A stretch of DNA of 64,000 bases from AP-15 sp963733945 (GTDB lineage: Bacteria; Pseudomonadota; Alphaproteobacteria; ATCC43930; CGMCC-115725): contig CAVTFD010000011.1 in assembly GCA_963733945.1 (NCBI GenBank), positions 1 through 64,000 of the forward strand. Reading direction: 5' to 3'. Below are positions 52,811 through 62,500 of the stretch, piece by piece. The position numbers and the translations under genes are program-made. The notes below the pieces were generated by a model, which did not search any database, was not told the DNA's origin, and saw only the letters and a list, made by a program, of their open reading frames with translations. The stretch's first letter is position 1. Each line of letters begins with the position of its first letter.

Positions 52811-53923
52811 ATGGCGACGAACCGCAAGATCCGCGTGGGCATCGTCGGGGTCAGTCCGAACCGTGGATTTGCCTCGATCGCGCATATCCCTGCTCTGCAA
52901 GCCCTTCCGGAATTTGAGATCGCTGCGGTCTGCACGACTCGGCAAGAGTCGGCCGAGGCCGCGGCCAGGCATTTCCGGATTCCGATGGCGTTCTCCGATC
53001 CCGAAAAGCTGGCGCAACACCCCGATGTCGATCTGGTCACGGTCAGCGTGAAGGTGCCTGATCATTACCGGCCGGTCATGGCCGCGATCGAGGCCGGAAA
53101 GCACGTCTATTGCGAGTGGCCGCTCGGCCGCAATACCGCCGAAGCAGTGCGGATGCTCGATGCCGCCGACCGCCGGGGGATCCGGCATGCGGTCGGACTT
53201 CAGGGCCAAGTGTCCCCGGCGATCAATTACGTCAAGGCTTTGGTCGCCCAGGGCTATGTCGGGCGGGTTCTGACGGCGACAATGATCGCGTGCGCGCCGA
53301 ACTGGGGAGCCACGATCGACCGGGCCTACCAAGCCGACCGGGCCAATGGCGCCAACCTACTGACGATTACCGGCGGCCACACGGTTGATGCGCTGTGCCA
53401 TTGCCTCGGCGAATTTCGCCAACTTACCGCTTTCGTCGTCAGTCAGCGCGACCACATCCCGCTCGAAGCAACCGGCGAGATCGTCGCGAAGACCGCGCCC
53501 GACCAGCTCGTCGTCAATGGCATCATCGGGGATGGAGCGGTCGTGTCATTCCAGATCCGCGGCGGCATGGCGCGCGGGACTGACTTCCTGTTCGAGATTC
53601 ACGGGGAAGCGGGCGACCTCGTACTCGCCGCGACATCGCGCACCTCGATGCAGCGCCAGGAGCTGACCGTGAAAGGAGCGCAGGGCGAGGGCGCTGCACT
53701 CGCCGATCTGCCGGTTCCCGGCAAATACCGCTGGGTGCCGGACCGGGTGCCCCCGGGTTCTCCGTACAATGTCGCGCAGCTTTACCTCAGACTGGCCGAA
53801 AGCATCCGCAACGGCACACCTGCCAGACCCGGGTTCGATGCGGCTGTCGCCCGCCATCGCCTGCTCGATCTGATCGAGCGCGCCTCGGAGACCGGGATGA
53901 AACAGATTGCGTCGGCGGTTTGA
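52811..53923 (+). CDS. Gfo/Idh/MocA family oxidoreductase
   Basis: A 370-residue NAD(P)-dependent sugar-type dehydrogenase. The Rossmann part reads RKIRVGIVGVSPNRGFASIAHIPAL, with VTVSVKVPDHYRPVMAAIEAGKHVYCEWPLGRN at about 76-108 (split by the usual motif), where W replaces the common K of the EKP motif. The C-terminal alpha/beta domain includes ITGGHTVDALCHCLGEF near 190. ATG 52811 follows GGGAGA. It is divergent from the aldo/keto reductase and convergent with yaiI. The W for K change could alter catalysis. Confidence 0.87.
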   Translation: MATNRKIRVGIVGVSPNRGFASIAHIPALQALPEFEIAAVCTTRQESAEAAARHFRIPMAFSDPEKLAQHPDVDLVTVSVKVPDHYRPVMAAIEAGKHVYCEWPLGRNTAEAVRMLDAADRRGIRHAVGLQGQVSPAINYVKALVAQGYVGRVLTATMIACAPNWGATIDRAYQADRANGANLLTITGGHTVDALCHCLGEFRQLTAFVVSQRDHIPLEATGEIVAKTAPDQLVVNGIIGDGAVVSFQIRGGMARGTDFLFEIHGEAGDLVLAATSRTSMQRQELTVKGAQGEGAALADLPVPGKYRWVPDRVPPGSPYNVAQLYLRLAESIRNGTPARPGFDAAVARHRLLDLIERASETGMKQIASAV

Positions 53924-54428
53924 GGCCCGTGGCCGAGGTCGGGCCGATCGCGACTGCGACGGTCAGCGGACCGCCTCTCGCAATGCGGCCTGCAAGGCCG
54001 TATCGAGCGCGCCGAGAAACCGGGACCTGTCCCGCTTGGTAAACGGGGCTGGCCCGCGGGTGTTCGTTCCTAAGTTCCCGTAGGTGCCGAGATATTTCAC
54101 GACCGGCGAGAGCATTGCCGATATTCGCCAGCGTCCAGTGCGTGCCGGTAGAGGAGACGACCCGCGCCCCTTTCTTGAGGCAACGTGACGCCAACGGAAT
54201 GTCGGAGGTAACGCAGACGTCCTCAGCGGTGATGCGCTCCGCTATCCAGTCGTCGGCCGCGTCCGCGTTGTCGCCGACCAAAACCATGCTCACATTTGGG
54301 GCGGCCGGCGGCCGGATCGGACGCGAGCCGTTGGAGACGACGAAGACCTCGAGCCGGAGGCGTGCCGCCACGCGATAGACCTCCTCGCGCACCGGACATG
54401 CATCGGCATCGACGTAAATGTTCGTCAT
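53787..54428 (-). CDS. YaiI/YqxD (DUF188) family protein, C-terminus frameshifted
   Basis: The first ~120 residues from ATG 54428 are a normal DUF188 protein: NIYVDADACPVREEVYRVAAR, then VLVGDNADAADDWIAERI, VTSDIPLASRCLKKGARV and NIGNALAGREISRHLREL. After that the open frame gives unrelated residues and runs into the Gfo/Idh gene. Removing one base near 54075 restores the family ending GTNTRGPAPFTKRDRSRFL with a TGA at 53963-53965 and a normal length of about 155. Members have a PIN-like fold and unknown role. The gene is therefore frameshifted or misread. Confidence 0.75.
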   Translation of the reverse strand: MTNIYVDADACPVREEVYRVAARLRLEVFVVSNGSRPIRPPAAPNVSMVLVGDNADAADDWIAERITAEDVCVTSDIPLASRCLKKGARVVSSTGTHWTLANIGNALAGREISRHLRELRNEHPRASPVYQAGQVPVSRRARYGLAGRIARGGPLTVAVAIGPTSATGLKPPTQSVSSRSPRRARSDRAGDGGRQPHRTRVWQVCRCGCFRPV

Positions 54429-54604
54429 CGTCTAACGGATTTGAATATCAGATACCGGGAATACGAAGCTGCGCGCAATCATTGATGGCCGGGGAGAGCC
54501 TCGCTCCCTCCGAACAATGATAAGGTCGGGGTTAATCGTAGCTTCTCATACCGTAGAGTATGATCGGCGCCACAGGACATATGCGGAGAATGGGAGATAG
54601 CACG

Positions 54605-55609
54605 ATGCCTGTTTTCGAGAAGCGCAGGATCGGACGGACCTCGCTCGAAGTCACGGCGCTGGGTCTCGGCTGCGCGACCCTCGGGGGTAGTCGCGTCGAG
54701 GTCAGCCGCCGCGAAGCCGAAGCCGTCGTGCACGCCGCCTGGGCGGCCGGGGTGCGCTATATCGACACCGCACCCTATTACGGTTGCGGCCAGGCGGAGC
54801 GTTGCGTCGGCGACGCGATGCGCGGGGAACCGCGCGACGAATGGGTGCTGTCGACGAAGGTTGGACGTCTGCTCCGTCCGCACCCAATGCCTGCCGAGGC
54901 CGGCAAACATGGACCCCCGATGCCATTCGATCCGATTTACGACTACTCGTACGATGGGATCATGCGCTCGTTCGAGGACAGTCTGCAGCGGCTCGGTCTG
55001 GCGCGGATCGACATTCTCTATGTGCATGACATCGGCACAATGACGCACGGCAACGAGGCTCATCCACGGCTGATGCATACATTGCGCGACAGCGGCTATC
55101 GCGCACTCGAGAGTTTGCGAAGCGGCGGCGCGGTGCGGGCGATCGGTATCGGGGTCAACGAACGCGAGGTGTTGATCGAGGCCATGCAATGGGGCGCCTG
55201 GGACGCGTTCCTCCTCGCCGGCCGCTATACCTTGCTCGAACAGGGTCCGCTCGAGGATCTGCTGCCGAAATGCCTCGAGGCCGGCACATCGATCGTGGTT
55301 GGCGGGCCGTTGAACTCCGGCATCCTCGCCGGGCGCGACACCTGGAACTACCGGGCCGCGCCGCCCGAGATCGTCGCGCGGGTCGACGCCATCAAAGCAG
55401 TCTGCGACAGCCATCGGGTGCCACTTGCGGCGGCGGCGTTGCAATTCCCGCTAGCTCATCCCGTGGTGGCCGCGATCATTCCAGGTCCGCGCAATGTCAA
55501 AGAATTTCACGCCAATCTGGAGTTGCTGCGCCATCCGATCCCGTCCCGATTGTGGGCGGACCTTCGCGACGCCGGATTGCTCCACCCGGAGGCGCCGACG
55601 CCAGCCTGA
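54605..55609 (+). CDS. Aldo/keto reductase (L-fucose/D-threo-aldose dehydrogenase-like)
   Basis: A 334-residue aldo/keto reductase closer to the D-threo-aldose 1-dehydrogenase group. The catalytic residues are D/Y in YIDTAPYYGCGQAE near 55, K in VLSTKVGRLLRP near 86 and H in IDILYVHDIGTMTHG near 138. The last third has VVAAIIPGPRNVKEFHAN near 293. ATG 54605 follows GGGAGATAGC. Downstream is an alpha/beta hydrolase. A sugar lactone pathway (oxidise, then hydrolyse) would fit both, as inference. Confidence 0.87.
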   Translation: MPVFEKRRIGRTSLEVTALGLGCATLGGSRVEVSRREAEAVVHAAWAAGVRYIDTAPYYGCGQAERCVGDAMRGEPRDEWVLSTKVGRLLRPHPMPAEAGKHGPPMPFDPIYDYSYDGIMRSFEDSLQRLGLARIDILYVHDIGTMTHGNEAHPRLMHTLRDSGYRALESLRSGGAVRAIGIGVNEREVLIEAMQWGAWDAFLLAGRYTLLEQGPLEDLLPKCLEAGTSIVVGGPLNSGILAGRDTWNYRAAPPEIVARVDAIKAVCDSHRVPLAAAALQFPLAHPVVAAIIPGPRNVKEFHANLELLRHPIPSRLWADLRDAGLLHPEAPTPA

Positions 55610-55719
55610 TCCCGGAGTGTCCGGTGCTGCGTTCAGCATTGACCGCGGTGCGAATACCGGCTGTCTTGCCGGGAAATGGGGTTGGGCGAATTTGCTTTCC
55701 ATCATGAAAGGACGCCGAT

Positions 55720-56448
55720 ATGCCGAGTTTTGACCATCACGGCGCTCACATCTATTACGAGGAGTTCGGCCGCGGGTTTCCGATCCTCACCTTCGCCCCC
55801 GCCGGCCTGCAATCGGTGATCGAAGTCTGGGGCCAGCCTTCTGCGCCGATCAACCCCACCACAGAGTTCGCGGCCAATTTCCGCGTAGTCGCGATGGATC
55901 AGCGTAACGCCGGCGGCCAGTCTCGCGCTCCGATCACCGCGCAGGACGGTTGGGATAGTTACACCGCCGATCACATCGCCCTCCTCGACCACCTCGGCAT
56001 CGACAAATGCCATCTCTACGGCCAGTGCATCGGCGGGTCGTTCATCATCAACATGCTCAAAATGCAACCCGAGCGCATCGCCAGTGCGGTTCTGGCGCAG
56101 CCGATCGGACGCGTCGGCCCGATGGCGCCTGGCCGCCCTGCCCGGTTCGACGGCTGGGCTGAAACGCTGACCAACCACCCGGAAGCCACCCAGCCGGTGC
56201 TCGACGCGTTCTGCCGGAACCTCTATGCCCCGGGCTTCGTTTATTGCGCCGACCGCGACTTCGTAAAGACAGTGAGAACGCCGTGCATGGTATTGGCAGG
56301 CAACGATGAGGCGCATCCTTGGCCGATTTCGGAGGATCTCTCGAAGCTGCTGCCGAACTGCGAGTTCATCCCGGAGTGGAAGACCGAACCGGCGCTGACG
56401 CCGGCAAAGGCCCGTGTCAGGGAGTTCCTGTCGAAGCACACGCCTTAG
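55720..56448 (+). CDS. Alpha/beta hydrolase with apparent Cys nucleophile position
   Basis: A 242-residue alpha/beta-hydrolase-fold protein. The oxyanion/N-terminal block is HIYYEEFGRGFPILTFAPAG, and DQRNAGGQSRAP near 68 is family-typical. The nucleophile elbow reads YGQCIGGSFI near 108, so the G-x-S-x-G serine is a cysteine. An acidic residue lies in VLAGNDEAHPWPI near 195. No clear catalytic histidine is seen near the C-terminus. Either the enzyme uses Cys, as dienelactone hydrolase does, or it is non-catalytic. AAAGGA precedes ATG 55720. Confidence 0.78.
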   Translation: MPSFDHHGAHIYYEEFGRGFPILTFAPAGLQSVIEVWGQPSAPINPTTEFAANFRVVAMDQRNAGGQSRAPITAQDGWDSYTADHIALLDHLGIDKCHLYGQCIGGSFIINMLKMQPERIASAVLAQPIGRVGPMAPGRPARFDGWAETLTNHPEATQPVLDAFCRNLYAPGFVYCADRDFVKTVRTPCMVLAGNDEAHPWPISEDLSKLLPNCEFIPEWKTEPALTPAKARVREFLSKHTP

Positions 56449-56610
56449 GCTGGCTCGATCGCATCCCGTTGGCGGGACTTGCGCCGGTATCCTGCCCGGT
56501 CAACATCCCCGGCCGAAGGCAGCGGCGCTCGGCGGCCCCAAGCGGCAAAATCGGGGGACTTCATAAGCCTGTGTCCCGGCGTGGCATCACTCCGACCCGC
56601 CTTTTCCAAT

Positions 56611-58084
56611 TTGTCAATCAACCCCGCATAGGGTTGACACGATCATGGTGAAATTTGACGTCCACGCTGCCCGGGTCGATCACGGGGAGCGGGTCGGCGC
56701 GCTACTGTCCCGTCCGACGGTTTTTGCCGGCCTGCTCGGGGTTATCGCCGTCTATTACCTGTTTCTGCTGAGCAACGGCACCTTCGAGCTTTTTGCGCCG
56801 GAGATGTTCGACCGAGTCTTCGACAACATGCTGGTGCATCTGCTGCACGGCGAATTCACCGTCGATTGGAGCGTGATTGATTACGAAGCGTTCACCCGAA
56901 ATGGAAAGACATACTCGTATTTCGGCATATTTCCCGCGCTGCTACGACTCGTTGCAATGCCTTTCGCTGATGTTGCGACGGTCGAACTCGCCCGGGTTTC
57001 CTGCTTGACGGCAGTGGTCATCTTTGTTGCCCTGCAATTGCGGATGCTGCTGATTGCCCATAACAGCCTCCTGCCTGGGAGCCGGGTGCCCTGGGCTCTC
57101 ACCGTGATGGCGGCGGCGACGGTGTTTAGTGGTCCACAGCTCTATATTCTTGGGACGGCCTATATCTATCAGGAACCGATCTTGTGGTCGGCGGCCATGG
57201 CTGCCGCGTTCAACTTGATCGTCCTGCGGGCTGCCCTTGGCGGGGGCGGACTTCGCAGCCGCGATCTGGTGTCGATGGCGGTTCTTGCCGGGCTGGCGAT
57301 CAATACCCGGCCGACGATCGGCGTGGCGCTTTATCTCGGCACGGTGCTTTTCAATCAAACCCGTATAGGGATGGGAGAATGGTGAGATTTGATGTCCATG
57401 CTGCCCGGGTCGATAAAGGGGAGCGAGTTGGTTTACTGCTGTCTCGTCCAACGGTTTTTGCCGGCCTGCTGGTGGTTATCGCTGTCTATTACCTGTTTCT
57501 GTTCAGCAACGGCACTTTCAAGCTATTTGCACCAGAGATGCTGGATCGGGTCTTTGACAGCATGCTGGTGCACCTGCTCCACGGTGAGTTCACGGTCGAC
57601 CCCCGTGCAATCGATTTCGAGAGTTTTACGCGAAACGGCAAAACCTACACTTATTTCGGTGTGTTTCCGGCGCTGTTGCGTGTGGTGGCAATGCCGTTCA
57701 CCGACGTTGCGCGAGTCGAACTCGCACGCCTCTCCTGCCTAACGGCAGTGGTCATCTTTGTTGCCCTGCAATTGCGGATGCTGCTGATCGTCCACAACAG
57801 CCTCCCACTCGCGAGGCGAATACCCTGGCTTCTCACCGTGATGGCGGCAGCAACGGTGCTCAGCGGGCCGCAGCTCTATATCCTTGGGGCAGCCTACGTC
57901 TGGCTGGAGCCGGTCCTGTGGTCAGCGGCCATGGCTGCCGTGTTCAACTGGGTCGTGCTGCGGACTGCTCTTGGCGGCGATGGTGACCTTGGCACCCGAG
58001 ATCTGGTATTGCTGGCTGTTCTTGCCGGGTTGGCGATCAATACGCGCCCGACGATTGGCGTGGCGCTTTATCTCGGCACGGTTC
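56611..58084 (+). repeat. Tandem duplication, two diverged units of about 735 bp
   Basis: Unit 1 (about 56611-57348) and unit 2 (about 57349-58084) align from TCAATCAA...CATAGGG before the start codon through TTTATCTCGGCACGG. The start codons are 734 bases apart (56645 and 57379). The units differ at many third positions, so the duplication is not recent or was formed between diverged paralogues. The join of unit 1 to unit 2 creates the truncated copy 1. Confidence 0.8.
56645..57385 (+). CDS. Membrane protein, truncated tandem copy 1 (GT-C-like N-terminal part)
   Basis: A 246-residue membrane protein with about six hydrophobic helices, starting FDVHAARVDHGERVGALLSR. It is about 80 percent similar by eye to the N-terminal 230 residues of the next gene. 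The block FTRNGKTYSYFGIFPALLR resembles the NGxxYSYFxPxP segment of GT-C/PMT-like membrane glycosyltransferases. The product ends abruptly at GTVLFNQTRIGMGEW, where copy 2's upstream DNA is joined on, so the C-terminal half is missing. It overlaps the copy-2 start. Whether it still functions is unknown. Confidence 0.7.
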   Translation: MVKFDVHAARVDHGERVGALLSRPTVFAGLLGVIAVYYLFLLSNGTFELFAPEMFDRVFDNMLVHLLHGEFTVDWSVIDYEAFTRNGKTYSYFGIFPALLRLVAMPFADVATVELARVSCLTAVVIFVALQLRMLLIAHNSLLPGSRVPWALTVMAAATVFSGPQLYILGTAYIYQEPILWSAAMAAAFNLIVLRAALGGGGLRSRDLVSMAVLAGLAINTRPTIGVALYLGTVLFNQTRIGMGEW

Positions 58085-58900
58085 TACTGGTCATGTGGAC
58101 TGCGTGGCGCCGGCATTTCGGCGAGCGGAGATTGTCGGCGAGGACGAGACCTCTTCGCACCGCAATAGGAGCGCTGCTGCACGATCCGCGCATCCTGCTG
58201 CCGATCGCCGTGCTCGGGCTGATGGGTGTTGTGGTTGGAGTGGTCAATTTCGAGCGCTGGGGCAATCCGCTGACTTTCGCGGATTTCCATGTCAATTACT
58301 GGATACATCACAGCCCCGACCGCCTTGCAGCGCTTGAGAATTACGGGGAGATCAATCCCGGTCGGCATGTGGATCGGGGCGCTCTATTATGCGACCGGCA
58401 TCCCCCATGTGCTTAGGGGTGTGCCGCCGTTCGACGCATATTTGCGCGCCCGGTACGTTGACATCGAGTCGCCGCCGATCATTCCGCTCCTCACCAACCC
58501 GCTAACCATCCTTCTGGCCGGCATCGGTCTCTACCGTCTATGGTCAAGACCGCAGCTGCCGGCCGACGGCGCGGCGATCCTGCGCCTCGCGCTGATCGGT
58601 AACGCCTCGGCTGTCGTGCTGATATTTATGGCGAGTGGTCTTGCCATGCGCTATCGCTTCGACTTGGCGCCGTTCATGACATTGGCCGCATTCGTCGGGT
58701 ATCGTTCCATTTCTCTCACCGCGTCCGAGTTGTCCGAAGTGTGGCGCAAGCGACTGCACATCGCGGCTGTGGGCTTGTGCGTGCTCGGCATTCTTGTCAG
58801 CCACTATGTGCTCCTGATCCACAAGGTGTGGAGCATCGGCGAGCCGATGGAAATCCGCCGGACACTCTCCGTTTTCGCGCCGTTTGCATTCAGGCCGTGA
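57379..58900 (+). pseudogene. GT-C-like polytopic membrane protein, copy 2, one frameshift
   Basis: The intact part (57379-58367) begins ATG GTG AGA and matches copy 1, then continues with HFGERRLSARTRPLRTAIG, LLPIAVLGLMGVVVGVVNFE and HVNYWIHHSPDRLAALENYG. At about 58367 the frame breaks: dropping one base joins NPGR to MWIGALYYATGIPHVLRG and PPFDAYLRARYVDIESPP, then further helices to the stop at 58900. The joined product is about 506 residues with around 10 to 12 membrane helices, as expected for a membrane glycosyltransferase. The uninterrupted frame would stop at 58416. A role in surface polysaccharide is inferred from neighbours. Confidence 0.7.
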
Positions 58901-59007
58901 CCGGATGGTCAGAATGACGGACGGGCACATTTCCGAGACAGGGTCACTTGCGTTATCTTGGAAAATGTAAAGACTACGCCAATGTCCGACGCCTCTAGTC
59001 GAAACTT

Positions 59008-60004
59008 ATGTCTGAATTAGTTAAACGCTCTGATCTCGGCAATCGATATTTTATCGCCGGGGGTGCCGGCTTTATCGGCAGCCACTTCATTGATCATCTG
59101 CTGGCTGACCAGGGCGTCGCGGCGGTTACGTTGTTCGATAATTTCTCATCGGGCCGGGATTGGCACATCGATCGCCACTCGGGAGATCGTCGACTGCGGG
59201 TGGTGCGCGGCGATGTCGGCGATCTGGGCCGTCTCGCGGCTGCCATGGCAGGGCACGACGTCGTCATTCACCTCGCGTCGAACCCGGATATCGCCCGCGC
59301 CGCCACCGAGCCTGAGGTCGATTTCTATCAGGGAACCGTGTTGACCAACAACGTGGTCGAGGCGATGCGCCTGACCGGCGCTCGCCGGATTTTGTATGCG
59401 TCGGGCAGCGGGGTCTATGGCGATCTCGGCCTACACGAGGTACACGAGGATCACGGGCCGTTGCTACCGATCTCGACCTACGGGGCGAGCAAGTTGGCCG
59501 GCGAAGCGTTGATCGCCGCTTACTGCGCGATGTTCGGTCTTACCGGCTGCGCTTTTCGTTTTGCCAATGTGGTGGGTCCGCGGCAGACCCATGGCGTCGG
59601 CTACGACTTCGTCCGGCGGCTGCTTGCCGACCCGAGCCGTCTTACCATCATGGGCGACGGCAGCCAGAGCAAGTCGTATATCCACGTCTCAGACATCGTC
59701 GCCGCGGTGCTGCATGCCGCGCGTTATTCGCCGGCCGATTTTCGACACCTACAACGTCGCGACCGGCGACTACATCACCGTGACCGAAATTGCCGACCTT
59801 GCGGTCGAGTGCCTGGGCTTGTCGGCGCCGCCGCGCTTCGAGTATTCGGGCGGAGATCGCGGCTGGAAGGGTGACGTCCCTGTGGTGCGGCTCAACACCG
59901 ATCGGATTCGCCGCCTCGGCTGGACCTGCCGTCGTGGAAGCCGCGACGCGTTGCGGGTCTCGCTGCTGGCGCTGATCGAGGATGCCAGAGCCGGCCGGAT
60001 CTGA
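59008..60004 (+). pseudogene. NAD-dependent epimerase/dehydratase, one frameshift
   Basis: An extended SDR of the sugar-nucleotide epimerase type. The cofactor loop is YFIAGGAGFIGSHFIDHLL at the N-terminus, with VIHLASNPDIARAA near 88, ASGSGVYGDLG near 132 and Y-x-x-x-K in STYGASKLAGEAL near 160. At about 59742, in a TTTT run, the frame shifts: the continuous frame stops at 59874 with nonsense, while removing one T gives FDTYNVATGDYITVTEIAD and a normal end at 60004 (about 331 residues). It overlaps the nucleotidyltransferase by 23 bases. Its likely job is making a nucleotide sugar for surface polysaccharide. Confidence 0.78.
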
Positions 60005-60722
60005 GCGCCGGCCGGCATTGGCCCTGCTGGCGGGCGGGTTGGCGACGCGGCTTCGGCCGGCCACGATTACCACACCGAAATCGATGATCGAGGTCGCGGG
60101 CGAGCCGTTCGTCGCTCACCAGCTGCGGCTTCTGGTTGACCAAGGCATTAGCGAAATCGTCATCTGCGCAGGCTATTTGGGTGAGCAAATCGAGGCATAT
60201 GTCGGCGATGGTGGAACCTTCGGCTGCAATGTGCGGTATTCCTTCGACGGAGACAGGCTGCTGGGCACCGGCGGCGCGCTCCGCAAAGCATTGCCGTTGC
60301 TGGGTGACCGGTTCTTCGTGATGTATGGCGACAGCTACTTGCCGACGCCATTTGCCCCGATCCAGCAAGCGTTCGAACGCGCCGGGTTGCCCGCGCTGAT
60401 GACGGTGTTTCGCAACGCCGGGCGGTGGGACACCAGCAACGTCGAATTCGTCGACGGCGCGATCCGTGGTTACGACAAAGTCGATAGAACGCCGGCGATG
60501 CTCCATATCGATTATGGTCTGGGCATTCTCGCTGCGAGCGTCGTGCATGATTGGACGGCGAACCGCACTTTCGACCTGGCCGATCTCTATCGAGACCTGG
60601 TGCGCCGAGGTCTTCTCGCCGGGTTCGAAGTTCACGAGCGCTTCTACGAAATCGGGTCACCCGCCGGGATCCGCGAAACCGATATGTTTCTTCGGCAGCA
60701 ATCGCGCGGAGGACGGTCATGA
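59982..60722 (+). CDS. Sugar-1-phosphate nucleotidyltransferase (HddC-like)
   Basis: A 246-residue nucleotidyltransferase. The nucleotide-binding signature is LLAGGLATRLRPATITTPKSM near 15, then VICAGYLGEQIEAYVGDG near 60, LLGTGGALRKALPLLGDRF near 90 and the metal Asp in VMYGDSYLPTPF near 108. This size and pattern resemble the GDP-heptose-type HddC and short GlmU/RfbA relatives. It overlaps the epimerase upstream and the GHMP kinase downstream (ATGA), the order expected for a sugar activation operon. The exact sugar is not determined. Confidence 0.85.
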   Translation: MPEPAGSERRPALALLAGGLATRLRPATITTPKSMIEVAGEPFVAHQLRLLVDQGISEIVICAGYLGEQIEAYVGDGGTFGCNVRYSFDGDRLLGTGGALRKALPLLGDRFFVMYGDSYLPTPFAPIQQAFERAGLPALMTVFRNAGRWDTSNVEFVDGAIRGYDKVDRTPAMLHIDYGLGILAASVVHDWTANRTFDLADLYRDLVRRGLLAGFEVHERFYEIGSPAGIRETDMFLRQQSRGGRS

Positions 60723-61691
60723 TCATCACCCGCACCCCACTGCGCATTTCGATCGGCGGGGGCGGCACCGACCTGCCGTCCTATTACCGCGAGTTCGGCG
60801 GGTTCGTGATCTCTGCCGCGATCGATAAATATGTCTACATCACCGTTAATCGCAGTTTCTTCGACGGCTATTTTTTGAAGTACTCCGAAATTGAGCACGC
60901 CGAGAGTTACGATGGGATTCGCCACCCGCTGATGCGCGAGGCGCTGCGTCTTCACAAAATAGAGCGTGGAATTGAAATCGTCAGCGTCGCCGACGTGCCT
61001 GCCGGGACTGGGCTTGGATCGTCCGGCAGTTTTCTTGTCGGGTTGATGCACGCGATGCATGCCTATAAGCGGCAGCCGGTAGACGCTGAGACGCTGGCCT
61101 GCGAGGCGATCGAGATCGAGATGAACCGCCTCGGCGAGCCGGTCGGCAAGCAGGATCATTATATCGCCGCCTATGGCGGGCTGACTTGCCAGGAATACGG
61201 CCCGATGATGCGCTGTGGTGACTCCCTGTGGATCAGCGAAGCCGAGCTTCACGAATTGCGCGATTCGCTGATGCTGTTCTTCGTCGGCTACACGCGACAG
61301 GCCAAGGCTGCTGCAAGACCAGAAACAGAAATCCTAGCAAGGCGAGGCCGAGATGCTGGACGGCCTGCATTTCGTCAAGCAGCTCGGCTTTGAGATCAAA
61401 GGTGCTCGAGGCCGGCGATATTCCCGCTTTGGCGAGCTGATGCATGAGCACTGGCTGCGCAAGCGGACGCGTTCGTCGGGTATGAGCAACAGCCGGATCG
61501 ACGAACTATATGAGATTGCGCTCGCTCGGGCGGGGCAACCGGGGGTAAGCTGGTGGGCGCCGGCGGCAGCGGCTTCCTGCTGTTTCACACGCATGACCGC
61601 CGAAGGTTGCGCTGGTGATGACCGAAGCCGGGTTCATGAGATGGACTTCAGCTTCGACTTCGACGGTTCGGTCGTGATCACCCGGAGCTGA
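60719..61691 (+). pseudogene. GHMP-family sugar kinase (HddA-like), multiply disrupted
   Basis: The first ~197 residues from ATG 60719 are an intact GHMP kinase: RTPLRISIGGGGTDLPSYYR, then VPAGTGLGSSGSFLVGLMHA near 100 and GKQDHYIAAYGGL near 140. After FFVGYTRQAKAA (about 61307) the frame is lost. Family sequence can be followed only by changing frame repeatedly: MLDGLHFVKQLGFEIKG, VLEAGDIPA, GELMHEHWLRKRTRSSGMS, a GGKLVGAGGSGFLLFHTHD-type segment, then EMDFSFDFDGSVVITRS. A TAG also lies in the restored frame near 61342. At least four changes are needed, so the gene is decayed or poorly read. The intact enzyme would phosphorylate a heptose or similar sugar. Confidence 0.72.
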
Positions 61692-62500
61692 CCGCGGACA
61701 GCACACCATCGGGCACGAGCCGGCGGACGGTCAGTGACGACGAAGGAATCGGGAGATCACGACTGAGGCATCGATCGCGCTCATCGTGAGCATCCGCACC
61801 GCTACGCGGGTTGCAAGCGAGCCCGGCATGGCGAGATCGTACTGAGCGGAGCGTTCCGTCACCGACCCCTCCCAAATTCCCGGAATTTCAGGCGGCCGCG
61901 ACCGGTTGCCGCCACCAAGGCAAGCATCGAACAGGCCAACAGCGGCCGTTTGCGGATCGCGCTGGGGGAACAGCGCAGCTCTAGCAACTCCCCACCGACG
62001 GCTCGGCAACGTAATACAAACGCGGCCCTGAAGATCCCGGCCGGAACTCACGGCGCCCAGGGAAGAGCCGAACCGGCCCTCGGCGCATAGGTTGCCCGCG
62101 TCGCAATTCGCAATCCGCAACCGGGCGGCATGGCGGCTCGCCGCCGGCATGGCGCACTACCGACGATGCAAATAATTGCCAAATCGTATCTCGATCCACG
62201 ATCCGTCACGTATACTGCCCAACGCTTCTACTGCCCAACGCGTCACACGACATGCGAAAATATCAAGAGAACTGCTAATATCGCAATCTCTCGTCTGTGG
62301 CGAAAGCTCGCCGCCGCATCAAGTCGGTTCCGCTTTGCTTCAAGATGCGTTACTATATTGTACTCGAAGGCAATAAGCGTACTACTTTCTAGTGATGAGA
62401 TGGTGGATGTTGAACCAAACATAGCGTTTCAAGCCTTTTGGCTTCCGCGTCGCAGGGGAGTGTTATCTTTATTGGTAATCTAAGGAATGCCGGTGAAAGA
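61692..62500. other. Gene-free stretch between the sugar kinase and the PMT-like gene
   Basis: About 800 bases with no frame I can defend on either strand. Minus-strand frames of up to 139 codons have no recognisable motif. From about 62160 the DNA becomes visibly richer in A and T, unlike the rest of the window, and this continues into the next gene. The end near 62460-62500 carries TAAGGAATG and GAAAGA elements suited to the next start, so the last part probably holds a promoter. Confidence 0.5.

Noticed and set aside
61731..62150. 139-codon minus-strand frame in the gene-free stretch
   Set aside because: No motif, no ribosome site, and composition unlike neighbouring genes.
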